14,643 bases of DNA from UBA10649 sp964391765. GTDB lineage: Bacteria; Actinomycetota; Actinomycetes; S36-B12. Shown here one piece after another: positions 1-6,786 of this stretch (position 1 is its first letter; every line of letters begins with the position of its first letter). The notes below the pieces were generated by a model that saw only the letters and a list, made by a program, of their open reading frames with translations, was not told the origin of the DNA and searched no databases. The stretch lies in assembly GCA_964391765.1 (NCBI GenBank), contig CAYMNG010000063.1:1-14643 (forward strand). The letters are read 5' to 3'. The position numbers were made by a program, and so were the translations under genes.

Positions 1-63
1 TCCGGCACGGTGACCGGTGCGGATGGCAGTCCGGTCGCCGGCGCGGACGTCACGTCGAGGTGA
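1..63 (+). CDS. C-terminal end of a protein with a carboxypeptidase-regulatory-like repeat (partial)
   Basis: Frame 1 is open from the window edge to a TGA at 61-63 and encodes 20 residues. They contain the pattern V-T-G-A-D-G-S-P-V-A-G-A-D-V. That G-x-V-x-x-x-x-G-x-P-V-x-G-A-x-V signature is typical of carboxypeptidase-regulatory-like beta-sandwich domains found in secreted or surface actinobacterial proteins. Only the tail is visible, so the function and the rest of the protein are unknown. Third positions are almost all G or C, which supports real coding. The gene converges on ilvD, with the palindrome at 78-168 between them. Confidence 0.5.
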   Translation, partial: SGTVTGADGSPVAGADVTSR

Positions 64-77
64 CCAGCATCACGTCC

Positions 78-168
78 CCCCAAAACCGCCGAGACGACGC
101 GAATGGTTACTTAGCGGCCGCAATGTGGCGGCTAAGTAACCATTCGCGTCGCGTCGGCGGTTGAGGGG
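78..168. repeat. Long near-perfect palindrome between convergent genes (possible bidirectional terminator or dispersed palindromic element)
   Basis: Left arm 84-115 and right arm 131-162 are 32-base inverted copies differing at only two positions. A short outer extension pairs 78-81 with 165-168. The centre (117-119 with 127-129) pairs again, so most of the 91 bases could fold into one hairpin. Inner-arm segment 101-115 is only 40% G+C, unlike the surrounding coding DNA. It lies between the stop of the upstream + gene (63) and the ilvD stop (178), where a two-way terminator would be expected, but it lacks a T-tract. Its length and composition also fit a mobile or dispersed palindromic repeat. 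I see no second copy in the window. Confidence 0.85.
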
Positions 169-177
169 TGGGGTGGG

Positions 178-1866
178 TCAGTCGCAGACCGCCCCGCGGG
201 CCGCCGAACCGACGAGCCGGGCGTACTTGTGCAGGACGCCCCGGGTGTACCGCGGCGGCAGCGGGGTGAAGCGTGCTCGGCGCGCCTGGAGCTGCTCCGG
301 GTCGACGAGCAGGTCCAACGTCCGGTTCGGGATGTCGATGCGGATCCGGTCGCCGTCCTCGACCAGCGCGATCGGGCCGCCGTCGACCGCCTCGGGTGCG
401 ACGTGCCCGACGCACAGGCCGGTCGTCCCGCCGGAGAACCTCCCGTCGGTGACCAACAGGACGTCCTTGCCCAGGCCGGCACCCTTGATCGCCCCGGTGA
501 TCATCAGCATCTCGCGCATGCCCGGCCCGCCCTTCGGGCCCTCGTACCTGATGACGACGACGTCGCCGGCCTCGATCGTGCCGTCCTCCAATGCGGCCAT
601 CGCCGACTGCTCGCGCTCGAACACCCGGGCGCGCCCCTCGAACGTCTCGACCGGGACGCCGGCGTTCTTCACCACCGCGCCGTCGGGGCACAGCGAGCCG
701 CCGAGGATCGTGATGCCGCCGGTCGGCGCGATCGCGTCGGCCGAGGCCTTCAGGATCGTGCCGTCCGGATCCGGCGGGGAGATCGCGGCGAGGTTCTCCG
801 CGACGGTCCGTCCGGTCACCGTCAGGCAGTCCCCGTGCAGCAGGCCGGCGTCGAGCAACGCCCGCATGACGACGGGCACCCCGCCCGCCCGGTCGACGTC
901 GCTCATGACGAACCGGCCGAACGGCTTCACGTCGGCGAGCAACGGCACGCGCGAGCCGATGCGGTGGAAGTCCTCCAACTCGAGGTCCACGTCGGCCTCG
1001 TGCGCGATCGCGAGCAGGTGCAGCACCGCGTTGGTCGACCCACCGAAGGCCATGACGACCGCGATCGCGTTCTCCAGCGACCTGCGGGTGATGATGTCGC
1101 GGGTCGTGACCCCTTGCGCGATCAGGTCGACGACCGCCTGCCCGGATCGGCGGGCGAACCCGTCACGACGCCGGTCGACCGCCGGCGGCGCAGCCGATCC
1201 CGGTAGTGACATCCCCATCGCCTCGGCCGCGCTGGCCATCGTGTTCGCGGTGTACATGCCGCCGCAGGCGCCCTCGCCCGGGCACAGCGCCCGCTCGATC
1301 GCGTCGACGTCGTCGCGGGACAGCAGCCCGCGGGCACAGGCTCCGACGGCCTCGAAGGCGTCGATGATCGTGATATCCCGTTCGGTGCCGTCGGACAGTG
1401 TCACGTGCCCGGGCAGCGTCGAGCCGGCGTAGACGAAGACCGAAGCGACGTCCAGGCGCGCCGCGGCCATCAGCATCCCGGGCAGGGACTTGTCGCAACC
1501 GGCGAAGGTGACCATGCCGTCGAGTCGCTCCGCCTGCATGACGGCCTCGACCGAGTCCGCGATGATCTCGCGGGACACGAGCGAGAAGTGCATCCCCTCG
1601 TGACCCATCGAGATTCCGTCGGACACCGAGATCGTCCCGAACTGCAACGGGAATCCACCGCGCGCGTGCACGCCCTCCTTGGCCGCGACCGCGAGTCGAT
1701 CCAGCGACAGGTTGCACGGGGTGATCTCGTTCCAGCTCGACGCGATCCCGATCTGCGGTTTGGCGAAGTCCTCGTCGGCCAGCCCGACCGCCCGGAGCAT
1801 CCCGCGGGCCGCCGCGCGCTCCAGTCCGTCGGTCACGTCGCTGCTGCGCGGCTTCATCGTCGTCAT
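178..1866 (-). CDS. ilvD: Dihydroxy-acid dehydratase
   Basis: EC 4.2.1.9. It dehydrates 2,3-dihydroxyisovalerate and 2,3-dihydroxy-3-methylvalerate to the 2-keto acids of the valine, isoleucine and leucine pathway, in the cytoplasm. The 562-residue product is collinear with mycobacterial IlvD throughout. Likely iron-sulfur ligands are Cys51 (in TPCNLSLDR), Cys124 (in AGCDKSLPGM) and Cys201 (in GEGACGGMYTANT). The C-terminal DGRFSGGTTG signature is present. I chose the ATG at 1864-1866, giving MTTMKPRSSDVTDGLE; the frame stays open further upstream, but that would overlap the dehydrogenase gene. The gene starts 10 bp after the dehydrogenase stop, so co-transcription is likely. A TAGGCT hexamer 7 nt ahead of the ATG, with no Shine-Dalgarno, suggests an additional leaderless promoter. 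Length is normal and no key residue is missing. Confidence 0.97.
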   Translation of the reverse strand: MTTMKPRSSDVTDGLERAAARGMLRAVGLADEDFAKPQIGIASSWNEITPCNLSLDRLAVAAKEGVHARGGFPLQFGTISVSDGISMGHEGMHFSLVSREIIADSVEAVMQAERLDGMVTFAGCDKSLPGMLMAAARLDVASVFVYAGSTLPGHVTLSDGTERDITIIDAFEAVGACARGLLSRDDVDAIERALCPGEGACGGMYTANTMASAAEAMGMSLPGSAAPPAVDRRRDGFARRSGQAVVDLIAQGVTTRDIITRRSLENAIAVVMAFGGSTNAVLHLLAIAHEADVDLELEDFHRIGSRVPLLADVKPFGRFVMSDVDRAGGVPVVMRALLDAGLLHGDCLTVTGRTVAENLAAISPPDPDGTILKASADAIAPTGGITILGGSLCPDGAVVKNAGVPVETFEGRARVFEREQSAMAALEDGTIEAGDVVVIRYEGPKGGPGMREMLMITGAIKGAGLGKDVLLVTDGRFSGGTTGLCVGHVAPEAVDGGPIALVEDGDRIRIDIPNRTLDLLVDPEQLQARRARFTPLPPRYTRGVLHKYARLVGSAARGAVCD

Positions 1867-1873
1867 GGCCAGC

Positions 1874-1879
1874 AGCCTA
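1874..1879 (-). promoter_or_regulatory. Putative -10 hexamer for ilvD
   Basis: On the minus strand TAGGCT fits the actinobacterial TANNNT -10 consensus. It lies 7 nt before the ilvD ATG and overlaps the TAG stop of the upstream dehydrogenase. No Shine-Dalgarno precedes ilvD, so leaderless initiation is plausible. I see no clear -35. Confidence 0.4.
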
Positions 1880-2797
1880 GGCGCTGCCCCCACCCCCGTA
1901 GCCGACGACGTGATGCGGCGCAAGGCCGGCCGCGATCCGGCGGAGCTGCGCGCTCACGAGCGCGACCGCCCGCGGCAAGAACGCGGACGTGTTCCCGCCG
2001 ACGTGCGGGGAGATCAGGACTCCGGGCACCTGCCACAGTCGATGGTCGGTGGGCAGCGGCTCGGGGTCGGTCACGTCCAGGGCCGCGCGCAGTCGGCCGG
2101 CCGCCACGTGGGCCGTCAGGGCCTCGGTGTCGACGACCGGTCCCCGCGCCACGTTGACGACGAGCGCACCGTCGGACAGCGACTGGAGGAACCGGTCGTC
2201 GACCAGCCCCCGGGTCGATTCGTCCAGCGGCACGGCGAGGACGACGACGTCGGCGGTCGGGAGGAGTGCCGGCAGCTCGTCCCGGCCGTGCACACCGGTC
2301 CGGGCCGAGCGCCCGACGAGGACCGCGGTCGCGTCGAACGCCCGCACCCGCGCGGCGACCGCTCGGCCGACACCCCCGGCACCGACGATCAGGACGGTCT
2401 TGTCCGCCAGGGCCGGCCGTCGGCCCGGCAGCCACCGACCCGACGGCATCGCGCGCGCGAAGTCGTCGAGCCCGCGCAGCGACGCCAGTGTCAGCGCGAC
2501 GGCGAGTTCGGCCGTGCTCGCGTCGTGGACGCCGGCGGCGTTGCACACGGCTACCCCGGCGGGGACCGCCGGCAGGGCGCTGTCGAATCCGGCGGTCAGC
2601 AACTGGACGACGCGCAGGCGCGGCATCCGCGCCATCGCGGCGAAGGCGTCCGGCCCACCCAGGTACGGCGGGACGTAGAACTCGACCTCGTCGAGCGGGC
2701 ACTCCGTCGGCGACCGCGCGTACGTCGTGACCGGCAGGCCGTCGACGTCACCGAGGTAGTCCGGCACCAGCGCACGCGACCGCGGACCCTGCGTCAT
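1877..2797 (-). CDS. D-isomer-specific 2-hydroxyacid dehydrogenase (NAD-binding)
   Basis: A 306-residue cytoplasmic oxidoreductase of the family that includes D-3-phosphoglycerate dehydrogenase and glyoxylate/hydroxypyruvate reductases. It should interconvert a 2-keto acid and a D-2-hydroxy acid with NAD(P)H. The Rossmann motif VGAGGVG is at about residues 138-144. The catalytic Arg218 (in NVARGPVVD), Glu246 (in DPEPLP) and His265 (in ISPHVGGNT) are all in their expected contexts. It lacks the C-terminal ACT-type regulatory domain of long SerA proteins, so a phosphoglycerate dehydrogenase role is less likely. The ATG at 2795-2797 gives a normal N-terminus. It is 10 bp upstream of ilvD, suggesting a shared transcript, but the sequence does not reveal the substrate. 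The start is 33 bp from the divergent acetyltransferase start. Confidence 0.9.
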   Translation of the reverse strand: MTQGPRSRALVPDYLGDVDGLPVTTYARSPTECPLDEVEFYVPPYLGGPDAFAAMARMPRLRVVQLLTAGFDSALPAVPAGVAVCNAAGVHDASTAELAVALTLASLRGLDDFARAMPSGRWLPGRRPALADKTVLIVGAGGVGRAVAARVRAFDATAVLVGRSARTGVHGRDELPALLPTADVVVLAVPLDESTRGLVDDRFLQSLSDGALVVNVARGPVVDTEALTAHVAAGRLRAALDVTDPEPLPTDHRLWQVPGVLISPHVGGNTSAFLPRAVALVSAQLRRIAAGLAPHHVVGYGGGGSA

Positions 2798-2803
2798 GCG
2801 GGC

Positions 2804-2809
2804 ATTGTC
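2804..2809 (-). promoter_or_regulatory. Putative -10 hexamer of the hydroxyacid dehydrogenase (leaderless)
   Basis: GACAAT on the minus strand ends exactly 6 nt before the ATG at 2797. It keeps the two most conserved -10 bases, A at position 2 and T at position 6. There is no Shine-Dalgarno, which agrees with a leaderless mRNA starting at or near the ATG. Confidence 0.4.
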
Positions 2810-2822
2810 CACCGCGAGGACA
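2806..2822. promoter_or_regulatory. Small inverted repeat in the divergent intergenic region (possible operator)
   Basis: TGTCC, a 7-nt spacer, then GGACA form a perfect 5-bp inverted repeat in the 33-bp gap between the dehydrogenase and the acetyltransferase. It overlaps both putative -10 hexamers. Its short length makes chance occurrence quite possible. Confidence 0.25.
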
Positions 2823-2824
2823 CT
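2819..2824 (+). promoter_or_regulatory. Putative -10 hexamer of the OGA-like acetyltransferase
   Basis: GACACT ends exactly 6 nt before the GTG at 2831, with A at position 2 and T at position 6. The overlapping GAGGA at 2816-2820 could instead act as a Shine-Dalgarno, with a longish 10-nt spacing, so leaderless and leadered models compete. Confidence 0.3.
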
Positions 2825-2830
2825 GACGCC

Positions 2831-3439
2831 GTGCGCGTGCGTCCGGCTCGACCTACCGACGCGCCCGCGTGCTACGCGATCGCCGTCGCCACCGGCGACG
2901 CCGGTGCCTCGGCGGCCGACCTGCACCGGTATCCCGACCTGATCGGCGACGTGTACGTCGGCCCGTACCTCGCCCTGGAGCCCGACTCCTGCTTCGTCCT
3001 CGTCGACGCCGACGACCAGGTGCGCGGTTACGCGATCGGCACGGCCGACACGCGCGGGTTCGCCGAACGGGCACGCCGGTCCTGGTGGCCCGATGCCGCG
3101 CGACGATTCGCCGGTGTCACGGACACCACGGCGGCGGACCGTGCGCTGCTCGCCGCGATCACGGCCGCACCGGCGCCACCAGACCCGGTCGTGGACGCGT
3201 ACCCCGCCCACGGTCACATCGACCTGCTCCCGTCGGCCCAGGGGCTCGGCTGCGGTCGCGCCCTGATGGAGCGGCTGCTGCACGCGCTCGCCGAAGCCGG
3301 CGCCTCGGGGATCCACCTCGGCGTGGACCCGGCCAACACGAACGCCCTGGGCTTCTACCGTCGGCTGGGGTTCACGACCGCGTCGGTCCGACCGGGGGTC
3401 GTCTACGTCGTGCGGTCGCTGGCCACCGGAGCGCCGTGA
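2831..3439 (+). CDS. GNAT acetyltransferase related to the C-terminal domain of O-GlcNAcase
   Basis: A 202-residue GNAT-fold protein that should use acetyl-CoA as donor; the acceptor is unknown. The acetyl-CoA loop (AQGLGCGRAL, about residues 136-145) follows strand HIDLLPS. The closing GNAT strand/helix is NALGFYRRLGF (171-181). The N-terminal pattern TGDAG...YVGPYLALEP (about 21-51) and the SWWPD and YPAHGHIDLL segments are characteristic of the bacterial acetyltransferases resembling the C-terminal acetyltransferase-like domain of human O-GlcNAcase. I chose GTG at 2831 because VRVRPARPTD is a typical GNAT first strand and nothing conserved lies upstream. It diverges from the hydroxyacid dehydrogenase and converges on gatB (18 bp apart). 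Confidence 0.85.
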   Translation: MRVRPARPTDAPACYAIAVATGDAGASAADLHRYPDLIGDVYVGPYLALEPDSCFVLVDADDQVRGYAIGTADTRGFAERARRSWWPDAARRFAGVTDTTAADRALLAAITAAPAPPDPVVDAYPAHGHIDLLPSAQGLGCGRALMERLLHALAEAGASGIHLGVDPANTNALGFYRRLGFTTASVRPGVVYVVRSLATGAP

Positions 3440-3457
3440 GGCGCAGCCGCCGACCGG

Positions 3458-4975
3458 CTACGCCTGGACGCCGATGCGCTCCAGCAGAAGCGCGCGGACC
3501 TTCGCCGCGTCCGCCTGCCCACGCGTGGCCTTCATCACCGCGCCGACGATCGCACCGGCCGCCTGGACCTTCCCGCCGCGGATCTTCTCGGCCACGTCCG
3601 GCTGGTCGGCCAGTGCGGCGTCGATCGCGGCGAGCAGCGCCGAGTCGTCACTGACGACCCGCAGACCGCGCTGCGCGACGACCGAGTCGACGTCGCCCTC
3701 CCCGGCGAGCACTCCGTCGAACACCGAGCGCGCGAGCTTGTCGGTCAACGTGCCGTCGGCGAGCAGGTCCTCCACCCGTCGGATGTGCGCCGCGGTGACC
3801 GGCAGGTCCGCCAGATCCACCCCGCGCTCGTTGGCCGTCCGCAGGAGTTCGCCGGTCCACCACTTGCGGGCGGCCGCCGGGTCGACACCGGCGGCGATCG
3901 CCTCGGCGACGAGGTCCACCGCGCCGGCGTTGGCCAAGGCCGCGAACTCGTGCGCGCTGATCCCCCACTCCGCCCGCAGTCGGGACCGCTTGGCGGCCGG
4001 CGCCTCGGGCAGCGTCGCGCGAAGGTCCTCGACCCACTGCGGCGACGGCGCCACCGGCACCAGGTCCGGTTCGGGGAAGTACCGGTAGTCCTCGGCCTCC
4101 TCCTTGGACCGACCCGGCGTCGACCGCCCGGTGTCCTCGTGGAAGTGACGGGTCTGCTGCACGACCCGACCGCCGGTGCGCAGCACGGCCGCCTGCCGCT
4201 CGATCTCCGAATGGACCGCGCGCTCGACCGAGCGCAGGGAGTTGACGTTCTTCGTCTCGCTCCGAGTGCCCCACGGTTCACCGGGGCGGGCCAGGGAGAC
4301 GTTGACGTCACAGCGCAACGACCCCTCCTCCATCCGGACGTCGGACACGCCGAGGGCGCGCATGAGGTCACGCAGTTCGGTCACGTACGCGCGCGCGACC
4401 AGCGGCGCCAGCGACCCGGTGCCGGTCAACGGCCGGGTGACGATCTCGATCAGCGGGATGCCCGCGCGGTTGTAGTCGACCAGGGAGTAGTCCGCGCCGT
4501 GGATGCGGCCGGTCGACCCGCCCGCGTGCGTGAGCTTGCCGGTGTCCTCCTCCATGTGGACGCGCTCGATCTCGACCCGGAACTCCCGTGGGCCGTCGTC
4601 GGTCTCGACCGTCACGTCGAGCCAGCCGTCGACGCACAACGGCTCGTCGTACTGGCTGATCTGGTAGTCCTTCGGCATGTCCGGGTAGAAGTAGTTCTTC
4701 CGCGCGAACCGGCACCAGGTGGCGATCCGGCAGTTCAGCGCCAGCCCCATCCGGATCGTCGACTCGACCGCGGCGCGGTTGACGACGGGCAGCGAACCGG
4801 GCAGGCCCAGGCAGACCGGGCACACGTTCGTGTTCGGGTCCGCCCCGAACGCGGTCGGGCACGAGCAGAACATCTTCGAGGCCGTGCCGAGTTCGACGTG
4901 CGTCTCCAGACCGAGCACCGGATCGAACTCGCCGATCGCGTCGGCGAACGCGACGGTGTCGTGCATGGCGGTCAT
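3458..4975 (-). CDS. gatB: Aspartyl/glutamyl-tRNA amidotransferase subunit B
   Basis: The kinase/transamidase subunit of GatCAB. It binds mischarged Glu-tRNA(Gln) or Asp-tRNA(Asn), activates the side chain with ATP and adds ammonia delivered from GatA. The product is 505 residues, a normal length. The zinc site is complete: Cys37, Cys39, Cys52 and Cys55 (FCSCP...NVCPVCLG). Core family segments are intact, including FYPDMPKDYQISQYD, VDYNRAGIPLIEIVT, MEEGSLRCDVNVS and EAEDYRYFPEPDL. The tRNA-binding YqeY-like tail spans roughly residues 355-500 and ends in GAVMKATRGQAD. The ATG at 4973-4975 overlaps the gatA stop as ATGA, a translational-coupling arrangement; a GGAGG lies at 4986-4990, 10 nt upstream. 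Last gene of the gatC-gatA-gatB operon. Confidence 0.97.
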   Translation of the reverse strand: MTAMHDTVAFADAIGEFDPVLGLETHVELGTASKMFCSCPTAFGADPNTNVCPVCLGLPGSLPVVNRAAVESTIRMGLALNCRIATWCRFARKNYFYPDMPKDYQISQYDEPLCVDGWLDVTVETDDGPREFRVEIERVHMEEDTGKLTHAGGSTGRIHGADYSLVDYNRAGIPLIEIVTRPLTGTGSLAPLVARAYVTELRDLMRALGVSDVRMEEGSLRCDVNVSLARPGEPWGTRSETKNVNSLRSVERAVHSEIERQAAVLRTGGRVVQQTRHFHEDTGRSTPGRSKEEAEDYRYFPEPDLVPVAPSPQWVEDLRATLPEAPAAKRSRLRAEWGISAHEFAALANAGAVDLVAEAIAAGVDPAAARKWWTGELLRTANERGVDLADLPVTAAHIRRVEDLLADGTLTDKLARSVFDGVLAGEGDVDSVVAQRGLRVVSDDSALLAAIDAALADQPDVAEKIRGGKVQAAGAIVGAVMKATRGQADAAKVRALLLERIGVQA

Positions 4976-6432
4976 AGGTCCGGTGCCTCCTCGATCAACG
5001 GCCTGCCCCAACGGTCGATCAGCGCGTGCTCGACCGCTGCCCCCACGCCGTACAGCCGATCGTCGGCCATCGCCGGTGCGATGATCTGCAGCCCGACCGG
5101 CAGACCGTCCTCGGGCGCGAGACCGGCCGGCAACGACATCGCGCAGTTCCCGGCGAGGTTCACCGGGATCGTCGCGATGTCGTTGAGGTACATGGCCAGT
5201 GGGTCGTCGACCTTGTCCCCGATCCGGANNNNNNNNNNCGCCGTGAAGTCGCGGGCGATCAGGCTCCGTACCTTCTGCGCCTGGCCGTAGTACGCGTCGT
5301 AGTAGCCGCTGGACAGCGCATAGGTGCCGATCATGATGCGGCGCTTGACCTCGGCGCCGAACCCGGCTTCCCGCGTGAGCGCCATGACCTCCTCGACGGG
5401 CCGCTGACCGTCGTCGCCGACGCGCAGGCCGTACCGCATCCCGTCGAAGCGGGCCAGATTGCTGGACGCCTCCGACGGAAGGATGAGGTAGTACGCCCCC
5501 AACGCGTACTCGAAGTGCGGACAGCTGACCTCGACGACCTCGGCACCGAGTGCGAGGAGGATCTCGACGGCCTCGTCGAACCGCTGCGCGACCCCCGGCT
5601 GGAACCCCTCGCCGCGCAGTTCTCGGACCAGGCCGACCCGCAGGCCGCGGACGTCGGCCCGCCGCGCGGCGGCCACCACGTCGGGCACGGGCGCGTCGAT
5701 CGACGTCGAGTCGCGCGGATCGTGGCCGGCGATCGCCGCGTGGAGCAACGCGGTGTCCAGCACGGTTCGCGCACACGGTCCGGCCTGGTCCAGGCTCGAC
5801 GCCAACGCGATGAGTCCGTATCGCGACACCGCCCCGTAGGTCGGCTTGACCCCGACCGTCCCGGTCACGGCGGCCGGTTGGCGGATCGATCCGCCGGTGT
5901 CTGTCCCGATCGCCAACGGCGCCTCGAACGCGGCCAGGGCCGCCGCCGATCCGCCGCCGGACCCGCCGGGGATCCGGTCGAGGTCCCACGGGTTGCGCGT
6001 AGGGCCGTAGGCGGAGTGCTCGGTCGAGGACCCCATCGCGAACTCGTCCATGTTCGTCTTGCCGAGGATCACGATGTCCGCGGCCCGCAGGCGTTCGACG
6101 ACCGTCGAGTCGTACGGCGGCCGCCACCCCTCCAGGACCCGCGACCCGGCGGTCGTCGGGACCCCGGACATCGTCAGGATGTCCTTCAGTGCCAACGGGA
6201 CTCCCGCGAGCGGACCGAGTTCCTCGCCCGCGGAGCGCTTCGCGTCCACCGTGTCGGCCATGTCGAGCGCATCCGCGCCGAGTACCTCGAGGAAGGCGTG
6301 GACCCGGTCGTCGACGACCGCGATGCGGTCCAGGTGCGCCTGCGTGACCTCACGCGCGGATACCTCGCCCGTCGCGATCGCGTCCGCGAGCGTCGCCGCG
6401 GTCTGCCGGACCAACTCCGAGTCAGTCGCCAT
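4972..6432 (-). CDS. gatA: Glutamyl/aspartyl-tRNA amidotransferase subunit A (contains an assembly gap)
   Basis: The amidase-signature subunit of GatCAB, which hydrolyses glutamine and channels ammonia to GatB. The catalytic triad is visible: Lys83 (in LALKD), Ser158 (in GGSGGGS) and nucleophile Ser182 (in DTGGSIRQPA). The ATG at 6430-6432 has GAGAAG 5 nt upstream; an in-frame GTG two codons earlier is the alternative. The start is 13 bp after the gatC stop, and the stop overlaps the gatB start. Ten N at 5229-5238 interrupt the gene after ...LIARDFTA and before RIGDKVDDP. Against the mycobacterial sequence as I recall it, about 17 residues, including the conserved DVLVSP-type strand, are missing there. 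The frame happens to be kept, but this stretch should not be treated as a real deletion. Confidence 0.95.
   Translation of the reverse strand: MATDSELVRQTAATLADAIATGEVSAREVTQAHLDRIAVVDDRVHAFLEVLGADALDMADTVDAKRSAGEELGPLAGVPLALKDILTMSGVPTTAGSRVLEGWRPPYDSTVVERLRAADIVILGKTNMDEFAMGSSTEHSAYGPTRNPWDLDRIPGGSGGGSAAALAAFEAPLAIGTDTGGSIRQPAAVTGTVGVKPTYGAVSRYGLIALASSLDQAGPCARTVLDTALLHAAIAGHDPRDSTSIDAPVPDVVAAARRADVRGLRVGLVRELRGEGFQPGVAQRFDEAVEILLALGAEVVEVSCPHFEYALGAYYLILPSEASSNLARFDGMRYGLRVGDDGQRPVEEVMALTREAGFGAEVKRRIMIGTYALSSGYYDAYYGQAQKVRSLIARDFTAXXXXRIGDKVDDPLAMYLNDIATIPVNLAGNCAMSLPAGLAPEDGLPVGLQIIAPAMADDRLYGVGAAVEHALIDRWGRPLIEEAPDL
5229..5238. other. Assembly gap (10 N) within gatA
   Basis: Ten consecutive N. 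Ten is a common placeholder size, and the flanking GatA protein is short by about 17 residues here, so the true gap is probably about 50 nt. Confidence 0.99.
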
Positions 6433-6445
6433 GCTCACTTCTCGC

Positions 6446-6733
6446 TCACTCCTCGTCCAGGATCCGCGGTACCCGGAAGCGGTCGTCCTCCCAGGCCGGT
6501 GCGCCGGCGGCCACGGACTCCCGATCCAGGCCGGCCCGCGCGACGTCCGCGCGCATCACGTTCTCTACCGGGATCGGGTGCGACATCGGCGCGATGTCCT
6601 CGGCGGCCACCTCGGCGACCCGCGCGACGGACTGCAGGATCACGTCGAGCTGACCGGCGTAGTGCTCGAGTTCGTCCTCGGTCAGGCGCAGGCGGGCGAG
6701 ATGCTCGACCTCGCCGCGGGTGATCGCGGTCAT
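6446..6733 (-). CDS. gatC: Aspartyl/glutamyl-tRNA amidotransferase subunit C
   Basis: The small (95 residues) stabilising subunit that wraps around the GatA-GatB interface. Family features are the N-terminal helix ITRGEVEHLARLRLTEDE, the central DVILQSVARVAEV helix, then the I-A-P-M-S-H-P segment at about residues 47-53 and a short acidic C-terminus. First gene of the gatC-gatA-gatB operon and divergent from the exported sugar-dehydrogenase-like gene, with 53 bp between starts. The ATG at 6731-6733 has no Shine-Dalgarno. A TAGGAT hexamer 6 nt upstream fits a leaderless transcript, which would make this the operon promoter. Confidence 0.95.
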   Translation of the reverse strand: MTAITRGEVEHLARLRLTEDELEHYAGQLDVILQSVARVAEVAAEDIAPMSHPIPVENVMRADVARAGLDRESVAAGAPAWEDDRFRVPRILDEE

Positions 6734-6739
6734 TGCGCG

Positions 6740-6745
6740 ATCCTA
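6740..6745 (-). promoter_or_regulatory. Putative -10 hexamer of the gatCAB operon (leaderless)
   Basis: TAGGAT on the minus strand is a full TANNNT match and ends exactly 6 nt before the gatC ATG. Together with the lack of a Shine-Dalgarno, this is the classic layout of actinobacterial leaderless promoters. No convincing -35 is seen. Confidence 0.55.
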
Positions 6746-6761
6746 CGGCCGGCGCCTGCGG

Positions 6762-6767
6762 TACCTT
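6762..6767 (+). promoter_or_regulatory. Putative -10 hexamer of the exported sugar-dehydrogenase-like gene
   Basis: TACCTT fits TANNNT. A start of transcription about 6-7 nt downstream would give a leader of roughly 13 nt, carrying the strong Shine-Dalgarno GGAGGGG at 6775-6781, 5 nt from the ATG. No -35 was recognised. Confidence 0.35.
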
Positions 6768-6786
6768 CCGCGGTGGAGGGGACGCC

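Noticed and set aside
1679..2830. Long N-terminal extension of the OGA-like acetyltransferase on the + strand
   Set aside because: It is antisense to the hydroxyacid dehydrogenase and the ilvD 5' end, arginine-rich and unlike any GNAT extension; GTG at 2831 is the sensible start.
4972..4975. gatA/gatB overlap as a sign of frameshift or misassembly
   Set aside because: An ATGA overlap is the normal translationally coupled junction in such operons, and both proteins are intact there.
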